Shown here: positions 1 to 12,303 of the stretch, piece by piece
Layout: every line of letters begins with the position of its first letter
How positions within the stretch are numbered: the stretch's first letter is position 1
DNA from: Gracilaria domingensis
Lineage: Eukaryota; Rhodophyta; Florideophyceae; Gracilariales; Gracilariaceae
Assembly (NCBI GenBank): GCA_022539475.1
Contig: VCMS01000154.1
Coordinates: 130,211 to 194,210, forward strand
Direction: 5' to 3'
DNA: 64,000 bases
The notes under the pieces: model-generated
The model's database searches: none
What the model was told of the DNA's origin: nothing
The model's input: only the letters and a program-made list of their open reading frames with translations
Program-made: the position numbers and the translations under genes

Positions 1-822
1 CGCCAACAGACCAACACAAACCAAGGCTGGTCGGCGGAACAGTAGAATGGGCAGGGCTAAGGCGTTTGATTCTGTCGTCGATAGACCACCATAAACCTAG
101 TAACTGGCAGGCGAGGTGAAACGACAGGAAGGGAACCCGGCAATGCGTACCACTGCCCACGTCCGTCCGGGGGAACGGGAATGTAGGTATGATCGCAATG
201 TGCGGACGAGCCCAATGGAGGGCAGCACAAGGCGACTGGGTAGGAAGCGGCGGGAGACCGGGCCGCCGGGAATAAGGAAATGTAGGGAGAAAGGTTGGTG
301 GCAGGGAGGCGCAGACTGCGCTGAGGGAAGGTGGGAGTGCCAAAGGAAAGAAGGTTGGTGACGACGGAAAGGGAGGAAGAAAGGCGAGAGAGGCAAGGAT
401 GGGGGGGGGTCGTCGAGGGGGAAGTGGTCTGCCCGAACCGAGTGGCGTTGTGAGCGCTCGGACTCGGGGTTTATATGGAAAACCTAGATGCTGCATGTGC
501 TCTGCAGGCGGCTGCTTCATACTATCTTGAACTAGGAAACCCTAGTTTGTTCACCATATCAGATATTGTGCTGTGATAGCCTTGTACGTTACTTCGTTAT
601 GTTTGTTCGTCATTGGTTATGGTTTTGCTGGCGTGGTAGATATCCAAGAGGTTCCTTTTCCACCCCTTTCCATCATGTTGATTTGCGTCGGAATGAGCTA
701 GCTTAACTTCCACGAAATACTAGCATGTCAAGTGGAAGGACATATTCCAGCTCACCTCGGAATATGACCTTCACAAAATTCCAGTAATGAGTCATTTCTG
801 ATAATCCAGTGGGAGATTTAGA
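1..822. other. Non-coding stretch, no supported gene
   Basis: I see no convincing gene here. The first 450 bases are purine-rich on the plus strand and include a run of nine G near 401. Open frames on both strands have low-complexity composition and no recognisable domain. The last part presumably holds the upstream region of the acidic gene that starts at 823. Confidence 0.4.
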
Positions 823-1334
823 ATGTTCTACATCATAAGTATTGTTCCTTGCGCCTTCGTGTCCGAACGGATCTCGTCGTCCGAGCTCCAGCATCTCCGT
901 CAATCCATCATGACCGGCGTCGTCAACTATATTCGCGAGCTCACGGACGACGACACCGATCAGTCTGACGTCCCTCGTTTGCAATCTACTGTTATAGAAT
1001 ACGAAGCTGAAGAGGCCCCCCGTCTGATTCCACCAGCACCGCCGACGATGATTCGAACGATATGGACTACGACCACAATTATCAACCATCGCCGTCTTCG
1101 CGTCTGGATGAGTTCAAAGAACTTCTTTCCGATATCATTCACAAAAAGGTCGATGTTGACGTCGGCCTCTTACAGCTCTACTCTGACGCCCTTGGTGTTC
1201 CGTGGGCAGTCATACGCGGTATCCTTCGTGGCATCGAAGTATGTCGTCAAACTCCGCAGGACGGTACTTCTTCCGCTTGCCTGGCTCCGAAAATATATAG
1301 CGTGTTGAAGGCGCAGAACCAACGTTCTAACTAG
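823..1334 (+). CDS. Acidic hypothetical protein, frame shifted once
   Basis: An ATG at 823 opens a frame rich in Asp, Glu, Ser and Thr (for example RELTDDDTDQSD). After a run of six C at 1016-1021 the same acidic character continues in the next frame (TADDDSNDMDYDHN) and runs to a stop at 1334 with a helical-looking tail (SSRLDEFKELLSDIIHKK). The two frames together would give about 170 residues. I read this as one gene with a single-base difference in the C-run, either a real lesion or a base-count error; a tiny intron is less likely because no splice signals frame the junction. No family is recognised. No signal peptide or membrane segment is seen, so a soluble intracellular protein is the best guess. 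Confidence 0.45.
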
Positions 1335-2021
1335 TGGTGTACCCCGCCCCGATTGCTATTCGTGCGATGTCTTGATTGTTGAAAATTACACTGAGTAAAT
1401 GAACGAACTGCCTGGCGTTTCCGTCCCGCTTGACGCGCTCCTCAGCGTGGACAGTGCTCCTCGTGGGGCGGCAGTAGCGCGCATCATTGATAGCATCGAT
1501 GCAAACGCACAGAGGCGGCCATAATAATCACGTGCAGCCGGAGCTGTCCCTTTCAATGACGTACACAGTAAAGACCTTTTCGGACGCAATAGAACGCGCG
1601 GCAATAGGCGCAGACGGAGCCGCACAGTAACGCGCGGCAACTCCAACAAACGATCAATTCGCGGCGGGAGCGGCGGCAAGCAGCAACAGCGACAGCGGCA
1701 ACGAAGACACCATCGGCAGCGAGCGCAGACGGGAACCGCGCCGCGGCAGGTACTCATGATAGCGACGGTGGAGGCCGTGCATCGAGGGCAGCGTCGCGGG
1801 TGGTTGCACGGCGGTGGTGGAAGGAGGCGTCCATGCGGCTTTATCTCCCGAGATCGCTCGGGAGATAGAGAAAAAAATCGGCTTGGGTGTATCCCGGCAA
1901 CAGCGGGACCCCACCCCAAGAAACGCCACCACAAATACCTCACAATCAATACGATCACTTGCTTATGTTAAGGATACCGTTAATACAAGATACAAACTAA
2001 ATGATGAAGAAAAGGCCATAT
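1335..2021. other. GC-rich non-coding stretch
   Basis: A GC-rich block between about 1400 and 1900 contains long open frames on both strands, but their translations are runs of Arg, Cys, Leu and Pro of the kind that GC-rich DNA gives by chance. I see no supported gene. Confidence 0.35.
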
Positions 2022-2094
2022 TATTAGGATGTAAATTCAAACGAAGCCAGTACAATATGTATTGTACTGCTTCGTTTGAATTTACATCCTAATA
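2022..2094. repeat. Near-perfect foldback, 36-bp arms
   Basis: The arms 2022-2057 and 2060-2094 are reverse complements except for one extra C in the left arm, with a 2-base loop. The sequence is AT-rich and lies in non-coding DNA. It resembles the other short-loop palindromes of this window. Confidence 0.85.
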
Positions 2095-3110
2095 GAGCAA
2101 AATATGCATTTTCACAGCCGGTCTCTGCTTTTTCGTAGACAGCGTAAAATTTTAGAATATGTTTCTCATACGAGTTTACGTCTGACTTCTTGCCTTGCTT
2201 TTACACCCACATGTGATCTTGCTTACTATTGATGTCCAAGGTTTTGTTCTTTTAAAGAACTTCTCGCAGTTTCGGTTGCATGTTGAGCACGTACTTTTAG
2301 TCCATAGTTTTAGGTGTCCCTGAAAATACACTTTTCATGCGTAAATTCTTAGTACGACACCGTCTCTCTAAGCGATGCCGCCAGAACAAACTGATACCGG
2401 AACCCTTGTCACCAATCAGAAAAAACAGCTTGGTAAATCTCCCATTCTTCCTCAAAGACCAGCCTCACCCGCCAATGAATTCATCGTTTTATGAACATAC
2501 TACAGATATTGACTTTTACCCATAAGATTAAACTGTATAGGGACGTTAGCATAAGTCATTCGAATAATAGTGCTTTAGCTGTTGGAGCGGTTTGTTCAGC
2601 AAAGCCTCTACGAACAAACGGGATGAGCTGAAGTAGGGCTAATGCAGATTTTGCTCAACGAGACAAATATTTTTAAAAGGAGCAAGAATCTGAATTCAAG
2701 ACATACAACAAATCAAAATCTAATGAAAAAGTATATAAAACAATATTGTTGTCTCTTACGAACTTGGAAAGCCAGCGATATCATCGCCTAGCACTCTACT
2801 GGCTTCTACTTCCAGAGATATGAGATATACTTCGTAGATAGATTAGCAAGTACCAGTTTGTTTAGCTGTATAATTTCTTTTCCAAAACATTACACAACTT
2901 TTTAAAAATATTTGCAATATTGCAATTTTTTACTTTAAGTGAAAGCAAACTTATTAATATCTATCTGTATAACTATCGAGTTCTTGGGTGATTGAAGGCT
3001 CCACATATTTATTTCTGAAGCTAAAAGTAATGCAATTACAACTCTTGATTTGAAATAGGTTTGAACAATAGCAGCAATATATGCGAAACATGAGTACATT
3101 GTAGGATCTG
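2095..3110. other. AT-rich intergenic DNA, no gene seen
   Basis: This AT-rich stretch has only short open frames without domain features. It leads into the left target duplication (3111-3118) of the interrupted MITE. Confidence 0.4.
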
Positions 3111-3118
3111 GTTTTTGC

Positions 3119-3312
3119 GGCCCGTACTTGTGAGTAACTGACTAAAGAGAACAATAAATGACTACTGACTGACTGACTGGCAAATGCAATAAAATCCTAG
3201 TCAAACTGAGCCTTAGCAGGTTAACACATATACTTACATAACTCAAACTAAGAGAATTGCAGTTTATTTTCGAAACAAATACGCGTAGAAAACTGTGGCT
3301 AAACGCGACTGA
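3119..3312. mobile_element. hAT-type MITE, left piece, interrupted by the gypsy element
   Basis: The piece starts with a terminus GGCCCGTACTTGTGAG close to the CAGGGCCGTATTTGTG end of the MITE at 35846, followed by the same TGACTGACTGACT-like motif. Its other end lies beyond the gypsy insertion at 15277, where the sequence reads CAGGGCCGTATT on the opposite strand. The flanking octamers GTTTTTGC (3111-3118) and CTTTTTGC (15278-15285) agree at 7 of 8 positions, as expected for a hAT target duplication. Without the insert the MITE would be about 255 bp. It has no coding capacity, so it would have been moved by a transposase encoded elsewhere. Confidence 0.65.
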
Positions 3313-4286
3313 TGTAGAGCAACGCAATTTGCGTGATTATCAGGATGATGCGCTTCATATACTCAGGGGAGTGATACGAGGATGCACTCGAAGAGTTATG
3401 AGTTGGACCCAATTTTGGCGGTTACTTTTGGAATGGCTTTCCCACAGTTACCTGTAATCAGGGTTTCCATTGCTGGCCAATACCGCTAGGTGGACGCGTG
3501 TACTACACCACCGTGTGTGTGCATATTACGGGACAATAGGTAGTGCACCTGAGGTGCCTGACACTGGGCTAGCCACGTGTACGGACCCCTGCGGGTGTGC
3601 ACCACGTGTACATAGTTAGTTTAGACCTACTTAGGTGAGCTCGACCTCGTCGTCGCGAGCACCTTTGTAAAGTCAACCCGAGCACTTCTAAGTGAACTCT
3701 TTGTCGAGTAGCGCTCTCCTGAGTGGACTCTACACGAGTGAGGCTCTGGCGCCAACCGCCTACGTGGGTTATCACTCTCGCGAGTATAGCCACGTCTGGT
3801 TACGGTGGTCCTACCCTCTCGGTACCTTTGAGGAACATCTGTCGTTGATGTCGGGACCTGAGGGTCGTACCGAGGAGGTAAAGGACTAGATTACGCAGTG
3901 ATCCGACTCTGTATAGAGTTTTGCCGTGTTTACGGAAACCCGTGCATTACCGTTGGAGGATCTCGCCCCGCTCCGGGCACAGTGCCGAGGAGGCCCTACC
4001 CGTCGCGTGTGGGTGTTGTTTGGTTGTTGTTTTCTGTTGCTTTCCCTCTCGGGACTACACCTGTCATTGGTCGTGCTTCATCGTTGCCGATACCACCCCG
4101 TCTCTGGAGTTTCTCATCGTTTCCTCACCACGTGGCCTATCACCTCTGTAGGTATAGCCAGTTGCCACTTCGGCCTTACAACCGAGTTACGGTGGTACAG
4201 AGGGCTCTGTCACTGGTCTGCCATCTCTCACGAGAGCGGACCTTCGGACAGTCTGGTGGGTTTCACTCTTCCGAGTTTGCCCCACA
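3313..4286 (+). repeat. 5' LTR of the gypsy element
   Basis: 974 bp, beginning TGTAGAG and ending CCCACA, in register with 14237-15210. It contains short repeats such as CACGTGTAC twice and several palindromic GAGTG/CACTC motifs that may be promoter elements. No clear TATA box is seen. Confidence 0.95.
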
Positions 4287-4289
4287 AAG

Positions 4290-4307
4290 TGGTCTCCCGA
4301 CCTAGAA
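4290..4307 (+). other. Putative primer-binding site
   Basis: TGGTCTCCCGACC begins three bases after the 5' LTR. TGG is the usual complement of a tRNA 3' CCA end. I could not assign the tRNA species from memory. Confidence 0.55.
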
Positions 4308-4530
4308 CTGTTTTAGGTCACTGTCGTGGAATTGACTTGATTGTTGACGGATCACCGTTTTCTGACAACGATCAGAGGACTCTTTAGAGTTTTGGAGGTT
4401 GACAACTTTTGAACGTGAACCGCTGACGTGGTGGTTTACCGAGAAGGTTTATTGAGTTTTCTTGTTCTTTGGAGACTCGTGTACGAGTTTAACTGGATCA
4501 TCTGGATCAGATTGCTTACTGGTTTTCAGT

Positions 4531-6543
4531 ATGCCGCAACCGCCTCGAGGTTCTCGAACTGGTTCAGCGCGGTCGTCAGCTGCGGTTCCACCCGTTGCAC
4601 CGACGTCCCGGTCTATCCCAGATGAGGCGCAACCTCTTGAGGTCGTACCCCGCCCCCGGAGAACGCGTTCAGTTACGGAAGCACCTAAGGAAAATTTGGG
4701 TTCTGCTCAACCCGTCGTTGAGACACCATCCATGGTTAACCCTAACGCTGCTACCGTGGAACTCCTACAGGATGTTACCTCGTTGAGGACGCAGGTTGAT
4801 AATGCCCAGGTGAGGGATGTCTCAGGAGACTTACGTCTTCTGAGAAGGGACGTGAATTCCATTATGGAAAATCTGGGTACCCCAGACGTCTTCGTCACGG
4901 AGTACCGGGCATTTGTCGAGGAAATGCGCACCGATATCGGTCGAATTCGTTCGCGCTTGGAAACGCTGGAGGATACAATCCGTATGGATGAAGCTGTGGA
5001 CGCACAGGTTTCTCAAGGAAATCCATCTGCGGATGAAGACCATCGTTCGGTGAAGCAGAAACGTCGACACCCAAAACGAGTTCACTATGATTCGGATTCA
5101 TCGCGCTCTGACTCGAGCGGCATGACTGAAGACAGTTCGTCAGATTCATCTGATAGTGATGATAACCGTCATAGGTCACGTTCGACACGGTCGAAAGCGA
5201 CGCAGTCTACTCAGGCAGTGATGAGATCACGCGTGAAAGGACGGCGCCACTTGGGACTCAAAGAGTTAAAGCCGACGGACCCGTTCTACACAAAGCTGTT
5301 GTCGTACCGCTATTATCGGATGGAAGATGTTACTTCGAATCGCTCCTCGCGAGGAACCGGTAAGGTGAAGGACTACATTCGAAGGTTGAATGTTACCCTT
5401 GAAACAAGGAAGTTCTCGGGGACAGATCCTATCCTTATCTTGGATTTCCTTGCCAGGTTCGTCCAGGAGGCCGATATACTCGGTATGAGTGAAGCACAGG
5501 CATATGTGGCACTGCCGTACTTCCTAACAGGGACTGCGGAAGATCAGTACAACTCAGTTCGAGGAACCTCGAGAGCCTCGGAAGGAGGAGTCACGTGTTG
5601 GCCGGAAGCCGTGAACTACCTTCTCAGGTCGTACGCGACTTCCAACGCGATTTACAGCGCTACTCTTGCTGTTCGCGACACTAGACAGAAGAGTGGAGAA
5701 TCTGAAACGGTTTATTCAACGCGGTTGAACAAAGCGTTTCACCGATGTGGTAATGTGTATTCCGCACAGGAGCGGTGTACCATGTTGTTGATGGTTTGGA
5801 CCCCACCATTCGGTCGTTGGTCGCTCGCCGACGCGGAGAAAAACGCCGAATGACGTACCTAGAGTTGGTTAATTACGCCCAGGCGGAAGGAGAGACGTAT
5901 CGAGCCCGCAACCCGGGGCAGCGCCGCTCGAAAGCGCTACTCGCGGAGAGTTCGTCACCATCGATGTCGGTTTTGCGACGTGAAACCGCTGTCGGTGATG
6001 CTGATAACGTCCACTTCATCGGAAGTAACCCCGATTCTTACGGATCTACGGACCTGCCGTCAACCTCGATTCCGAGCACGGAAGAAGACCCCGCATTGTA
6101 TGCCCAGGTGTCCGGGTGCCTGCAGCCCCGCTGCCTTACGCTACAATTCGTCGCGTCTGAACCGTCCAGGGTGGAAGGACACAGCACCACAACGTCGAGT
6201 GGACAATCGCCCTCGCGACAAACCGGCCTCGGTCATATGTTACCAGTGCTACCTTCCAGGTCACGTATCGACGCAGTGCGTATTTCCGCCGTCGCACAGG
6301 CCAAATATTATTGCGTATTACGACGCCCTCACGCCCGAGGAAAAGGAATCTGTTCCACGAAAGGAATATGATAAGGCCAGAGCTGAACTGGGATTACCGG
6401 TTCCGGTCTATGCTCAGCCCTCCGTTCCGGCACAGGCACCTTCGAACCAGGTTCAAGGCGAAGTACCCACGCATGGGGTTCAGTTAGGCCCCCCGAACGG
6501 AGTTCACGCACCGAATTCGGTGAGCCCCGTTCAGAAAAACTGA
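4531..6543 (+). mobile_element. gag: gag-like region of the gypsy element
   Basis: The region starts with a Pro/Arg/Ser-rich head, continues through an acidic Ser/Asp-rich stretch and a helical gag-like part (for example YIRRLNVTLETRKFSG, then DPILILDFLARFVQEAD), and ends with a CCHC zinc knuckle CYQCYLPGHVSTQC near 6232-6273. The gag helical part and the knuckle are typical of Ty3/gypsy structural proteins, which package the element RNA. The copy is treated as a fossil and is not reconstructed here. Confidence 0.8.
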
Positions 6544-6779
6544 CTTCGGGAGTTTCCCCTACGGGAGGGCGCCTTCCGAGCCGAAGTTGAAGGCGCCCGA
6601 GCGTCACAGCTTCGCTCCCCAGCTGTTAGAATCCTTTCAAGGATAGCGGCTACAACTGACGTGAGCTCAGAACACCTTTCGGTTCTACGTCGTCCGTGGA
6701 TACGGTCCCGTAATCTCCGTATTCCGGAAAGAGTTCTTGTGATGGCAAGAGAAACTACAAAGTTTATGCCGATCTTGGC

Positions 6780-7265
6780 TTGTCTAACCAGTTCATGGTT
6801 CGACAGTTGTCTGTGTTGGATACAGGAGCTGCACCGAACCTGATTCACCTTGAGTTGGTGCCACCCGCGCTACGGGATGAAATTCGTCATGGTCCAGGTT
6901 TAGACATCGCGGATGCCAACAATAACCCGTTGCGTACTCTTGGGTACATACCTCTCATGGTACGATTAGGAACCTGTATGGTTAAAGTGGATTTCATGGT
7001 TTGCAAAAGCATTGCCGCACCGGTGATACTCGGTTGTGACTTTTGTGATCGTTTTGTTGAAGCGATTCGACCTCGAGCTCGAGTTGTTACCATGGATGAT
7101 GGTTCCGAAATACCGATTGTAAGGAAACCGCTAAGAGAGCTACACGCAAGCGCGTCCCGCTCCCTGCTGCACAGGAATTTCCAACCGTCGACCCGGTATC
7201 ATCTAAGCTCCATGTGGCTCATGCCATCGCAATCCCTGCGCAATCCCAAGTTTGGGTCACCATAA
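6780..7265 (+). mobile_element. Aspartic protease region of the gypsy element
   Basis: The retropepsin active-site motif LDTGAAPN is visible at about 6814-6837, followed by the ILGCDF hairpin segment that usually ends the retroviral protease fold. The enzyme would cleave the element polyprotein. It lies between the zinc knuckle and the reverse transcriptase, the normal gypsy order. Confidence 0.8.
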
Positions 7266-7512
7266 CTACTAAGCAGTCTGGTCTACGTGTGGTACAACCA
7301 TTGTCATCATTGTATGATCAGAATCCAACTCGCTTTGGCGAACGGAGTAATCTCGGTGGAACGCGACAAACCATTCAGAGTTTTGGTCGCCAACTTTGGC
7401 ACAACCCGACAGTGGTTAGCTAAAAACCAAATCCTTGGTACCACTCTCCCACACCCTGCTGCAATCGTACCGACGAAGATACCCGTTGCGGATGTTCTCG
7501 GTATAACCGATG

Positions 7513-7526
7513 CTAAGGAGGGGGAG
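7513..7526 (+). other. Internal copy of the polypurine tract (first)
   Basis: The 14-mer CTAAGGAGGGGGAG is identical to the 3' polypurine tract and lies between protease and reverse transcriptase. It could prime plus-strand synthesis in the way of a central polypurine tract. Confidence 0.6.
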
Positions 7527-7729
7527 GGATCAGCGGAAACCGCTTTTACCGCATCGGTTACCCCGGCGAGCGAAGTTACCGAATCGCTGGCACCCACCGA
7601 GGGTAAAGCGTTGCCACCAGGAACGGATGATACAGACCCTGTCAAGGAACTGGAACAGTTGAATTTTGATCATGTACCTGAATCTCATAGAGGTAAGCTA
7701 AGAGAAATGTTGAGGGAGTTCACACCCAT

Positions 7730-9070
7730 GTGGATGGATCCCTCGGGACAATTGGAATCACGGAACACCGTATTGACCTACCTCCAGGTACTAGCCCCAT
7801 TTCCCAACACCCATACCGGGCTGGTCCCAAAGCTAGGGAAGAAGAGCAATCTCAGGTTGAGAAGATGTTACGCGCTGGCGTCATAGAGGCGGCTCAATCC
7901 GCTTGGGCCTCACCCGTGGTGCTAGTTCCAAAAGCGGACGGATCGTGGCGATTCTGTATTGATTACCGTCGTCTAAATTCGGTCACCGTCAAAGACGTTT
8001 ATCCCATACCCAGGATGGACGAATACATTAACTCGCTTGGGAGTGCTACAGTGTTCACCGCCTTGGATGCCAATTGGGGATACTGGCAAGTTCCGATCCG
8101 TGAAAAGGATAAGGACAAAACTGCTTTTGTGTGCCACCAAGGTTTGTACCGGTTTAAACGAATGCCGTTCGGATTAACCAACGCACCGGCTACGTTCCAA
8201 CGTGCTATCGATATCCTCTTGGCTCGATTCAAGTGGAAGACCTGCTTGGTGTATCTTGACGATATCATCGTGTTCTCCGATAACCTTGATGACCACTTAA
8301 CACACGTCCGGGACGTCATGAGAGTCCTCAGGGACGCGGGCATTACGCTGAAACTCAAGAAGTGCGAGTTCTTCACAGATTCTGTCAAATACCTAGGGCA
8401 TATCATTCGACCTGGACAGCTCTCAGTTGACGCAGTTCGCGTGAAGTCGCTGAAGGAAGCGAAACACCCTACGACACAAACGGAACTCCGCAGTTTTCTG
8501 GGTCTTTGTAATGTATATCGGCGTTTTGTCCCGAACTTCGCAGATATTGCGACCCCCCTTAACCACCTCTTGAGAAAAGGTCAACCAGTTTAACTGGAAC
8601 CCCTAGGCGACGCGGAAGCGTCTGCCTTTTCGGCATTAATTGACGCAGTAACGTCACCGCCAATCTTGGCTTTGCCTCAGCTAGGACTTCCATTCGAAGT
8701 AGACACTGACGCCAGTGCACACCAGGTTGGTTGCGCCCTGTTTCAGGTCACGGAAGACAGCGTGAGACATCCAATTGGATACTGGTCGCGATCCTTGAAC
8801 GTACACGAACGTAACTACTCAGTTTCGGAGAAAGAGTGCTTAGCCGTTGTATGGGCTCTAACTACACTGAGGCCATATCTTATGGGCAACCATTTTACGG
8901 TACATACTATGTCCGTAGTATGGACCACTCATCTCTCCGATGGCTCATGGAAATCTCGGAACCATCAGGACGCTTGATGCGTTGGCGCTTGAGGTTATCG
9001 GAGTTCGATTTCACAGTTACGTACAAAAAAGGAACGTTGAATCTGCAGGCAGATGCACTCTCCCGCTTGG
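7730..9070 (+). mobile_element. Reverse transcriptase and RNase H region of the gypsy element
   Basis: Reverse transcriptase landmarks are visible in order: SPVVLVPKADGSWRFCIDYR, FTALDANWGYWQVPI, MPFGLTNAPATFQ and the catalytic YLDDIIVFS near 8251. RNase H follows with FEVDTDASAHQVG and the ADALSR end motif near 9051. These domains copy the RNA into DNA and remove the template. The YLDD box and the RNase H type are those of Ty3/gypsy elements. Confidence 0.92.
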
Positions 9071-9099
9071 GAACAAATGCAGAAGCGGCACCAGTTGAC

Positions 9100-10998
9100 G
9101 ATCTGGACATACCATGCTTTATGGTGGAAGAACAAGCAGGTTGGGTCGAATCTTTGTCGGACGACATCTGTGACGACATCCTGCTCACTTCTGAGAAGTT
9201 AGATCCCTTGACTGGATCTTTTGTACCCATCACTCCCGAGGAGATGATCCGAGAACAGCAAACGGATGAGTTTTGTACGCGAATTCGGGCTCGTCTCAAT
9301 GGAGGAGATCGTATACCTTTTCAGGTTAACGATCAGGGGTACCTGGTTAGGTTGGTTGAAGCGTATACCCAAATTGTGGTCCCATACTCGCTGCAAAACC
9401 GTGTGTTGGTCATGACACACTATGTGAAGGTAGGAGCCCACCCAGGAGGTCGAAAACTATACTTGACCCTGCGTAGGGATTTTTACTGGCCGTCAATGGC
9501 ATTGGACTGCTACGCAGTACGACGCTCTTGCACCGAGTGCGCTAAGAATAACGTGAAACTTCGTAAGTACTCGAAGAAGTTAACGCTGTTCCCAGCACGG
9601 TCTCCTTTGGAGTTTATCGCTATCGATATCTTAGGTGAATTGATCAGAACCGCAAGAGGTAATCGATACCTTCTGGTTATCACCGATCGGTTCTCTAAGT
9701 TGGTACGGACAGTCCCGCTGAAACGGATTACGGCCACCGTGGTTGCACAAGCTTTTGTCACCCACTGGGTCTTTGTGTACGGTCCACCGGTTCATCTATT
9801 ATCAGATAACGGTTCACAGTTCACGTCGAAGGTTTCACAGACTTGTCATTTGATGTCAGATCTATTTACGACCACCTACTACCCCCAAACAAATGGTCAG
9901 GTAGAACGATTTAACCGTACCATGCTGAATGCATTAAGATCTTATGTGGCAGATCATCCTAAGGATTGGGATTTGTATACGGACGCTATTACATATGCGT
10001 ACAACACCCAAGTCCACCGGGTAACGAAGCTAGCACCTTTTGAGTTGGTATTGTCAAGAGTACCGCCACCGGTTGCAATCGAGGCTCAAGAAACGCTTTC
10101 TACGTACCCGTCTGTTGGGTTATACAGGAACGCTTGGAAGGATTGGTTAACCAAAATGGTACCGGTCGCTCGCACAGCGATGGATAAGGCGCAGGCCGCT
10201 TATAAGCGCAACTTCGATGCGAAGGTTAAGACCCCATTACCAAAGGTCAAACCAGACGATATGGTATTTCTCCGCAAAGAATACTATAATCCGGAGAAGG
10301 AACGCCGCCACAAGCTCTCGCCTATCGCGGAAGGACCCTACAAGGTTATTTCCGTCACGGACGATACCGTAGTATTGGATATCAATAATCTCCACGAACG
10401 GATATCGTTAGACCGTGTCGCGCTGGCCCCACCACCCTACGTTCACGTCAACACCCAACTGGGTGAAGCTACAGGGGACGAACAGGTCGTATCTCCGCGC
10501 CCTGCGACTCTCCGCCCTGATCGCGGCCTATCGGATCTACCGAAGTCAGAATCACCCACGCGGGTAGCACAACCCGTTGCGGGAGACGAAGAGGAAAACT
10601 CAACTAGAGTTGACCCCCCACCGGACGTCGTGGCTCCCGTGCCACCGCCTAAGGAGGGGGAGGAAAGTACGGAACCCGTTACACCGGCGTCGCACGGTCA
10701 CACTGTGTCGCAAGGTACCGCAACCAATCTCGCGGTCTCTACCGATAGCGTTGTGGTGCGCCGAGGCGCTGTACCTCGTGGTGATACTCCGTGGAGTTCG
10801 TTGAGCAATGCGCTGGAAACGACACGACCCACCCAGGGGGTACACACCGCTGTGGATAACGTAACCCCGTCGGGAACACCACAACTGAGTGAGGTCACCA
10901 CCCGCAGAGCGGAGAAGACAGTATCTGTAGACCCGAGCTTCCCGGAGAACGCAGAACCGCAAGCGGTAAATCAGCTCAATGTTACCGACCGGTGTTAA
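9100..10998 (+). mobile_element. Integrase region of the gypsy element with Pro/Thr-rich tail
   Basis: An HHCC zinc motif (GAHPGGRKLYLTLRRDFYWP, then RRSCTECAKNN) precedes the DDE core: AIDILGEL, SDNGSQFTS and NGQVERFNR. The C-terminal part contains the GPYKVISV beta-strand segment of chromovirus integrases. A long Pro/Thr/Val-rich tail follows, which contains one of the internal polypurine-tract copies at 10649. Integrase inserts the DNA copy into the host genome. Confidence 0.92.
10649..10662 (+). other. Internal copy of the polypurine tract (second)
   Basis: The same 14-mer as at 14222 and 7513, here inside the Pro/Thr-rich tail that follows integrase. Confidence 0.6.
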
Positions 10999-11691
10999 CC
11001 ACGCCGTAGTAGGAGGAAACGAGAAGTCGTACTTACCCGCGTATTATTTGGGAAAACAACCTTGGAAAGGTGAAGTACGAAGTAAGAGTTTGGAAACCGT
11101 CGATGGTGCACCCACGCCGCGTGGCAGAGGACTCATGACACACCCAAGTGGAGAGTAACACGTTGTGTGACGTGGTGACGTACGGAAAGCACCGCCGACG
11201 CGGGGAACTGCTGACAGTAAGTCGCGTGCGCGAGTACCACACGTGCACCGTGCACGATGTACGGTCGCCAACCGTAGGCGAACGGACACCTGTTAGGGTA
11301 GCTCGTGGCTCACAAGTGCCATCGCCTGGCCAACGAAAAGGCCGCGATAAGCACCGTGATTGGTCAATCCGCCTCCATGGCGCACGAGCGAGACCCTGCC
11401 CGTTCTCCGTCGCACGGACGATCCTTCTGGATAGCAAGAGGGAGCTCAGAATCCCGAAGCTACCGTTGGACGGTCGGAAGCTCAACCAAAACGAGCCGAA
11501 GCTCGTCAGACTCAAGAAGGAGAGTACTTCAAGAAGAACCTTTCAGGTTGAAGATTGGACGCTCCTGGCGTAAGTTGTAGTTGTCGCGCAGCGAGGAACC
11601 TCTAGCGAGTCGTGACTGGTTAAGTCCAAGAGGAACCCCTCTAGAGGTTAGCCGGCCACCACCTCGCCACCCTCGAAGGTACGAAACCACA

Positions 11692-11934
11692 ATGGGTGAA
11701 GGAGAGCAGTCAAACACCGAGGTGTACCCGCAGGAATACGTGATCGAACGTATCGTACGTCATGTTGTAGACCCCGATGGGACGGTACTGTACCAAGTGC
11801 GATGGTATGGCTACTCCGCCGAGGAGGACACCATGGAGCCGGTCGAGCACCTACCTAGGTCGAAGATCGTTTCATACCACCGTCGCACTCGGTCAGCCTT
11901 GCCGTCCAACCTGGACCAAGCCCAGGTGGGATAA
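11692..11934 (+). mobile_element. Free-standing chromodomain frame of the gypsy element
   Basis: An ATG at 11692 opens an 80-residue frame that is almost only a chromodomain: EYVIERIVRH, then LYQVRWYGYSAEEDTMEP and a short tail. The three aromatic cage positions (Y of EYVIE, W and Y of RWYGY) are visible. In most chromoviruses the chromodomain is fused to the integrase C-terminus, where it directs integration to methylated histone. Here it lies about 700 bp beyond the end of the integrase frame. Splicing onto integrase or separate expression are both possible; neither can be decided from sequence. Confidence 0.8.
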
Positions 11935-12303
11935 GAACCGTTCCCGGTGAGGAGCTTTCAACTATACCGCGATGCGGAAGACTCAGAATGGAGAGTTGAC
12001 CCCTTCTGTGTGGGGATGAATGAAGGAAGAAGACCAATGAAGCGGTGAAGACTGAACTAGAAGAAGTGAGAAGAAAGAAAGAAGAGCATACCGAAATGCC
12101 GGTTGTACCGATTTAAAACGGTTAGAGTAGAAGAAGCACCAAAGAAGTGAAGTACACTTGAACACAGTGTGAGTGAAGAAGTAATCGAAGATCGATCAAG
12201 TTCGTGGAGAACAGGCAAAAGGGTGAAGGGAAAGTTACCACTAGATGGTTTTACTGTTTCTATCTTATACTGAGGACCAAGTCCTCCAGCCCTGCTGGTC
12301 ATC

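Noticed and set aside
1386-1958. 190-codon minus-strand frame
   Set aside because: Its composition is Arg/Cys/Leu/Pro-rich and follows from the GC-rich DNA; no domain, and the plus strand is equally open.
10577-10962. Small frames overlapping the tail after integrase
   Set aside because: They are shadows of the Pro/Thr-rich tail of the retrotransposon.
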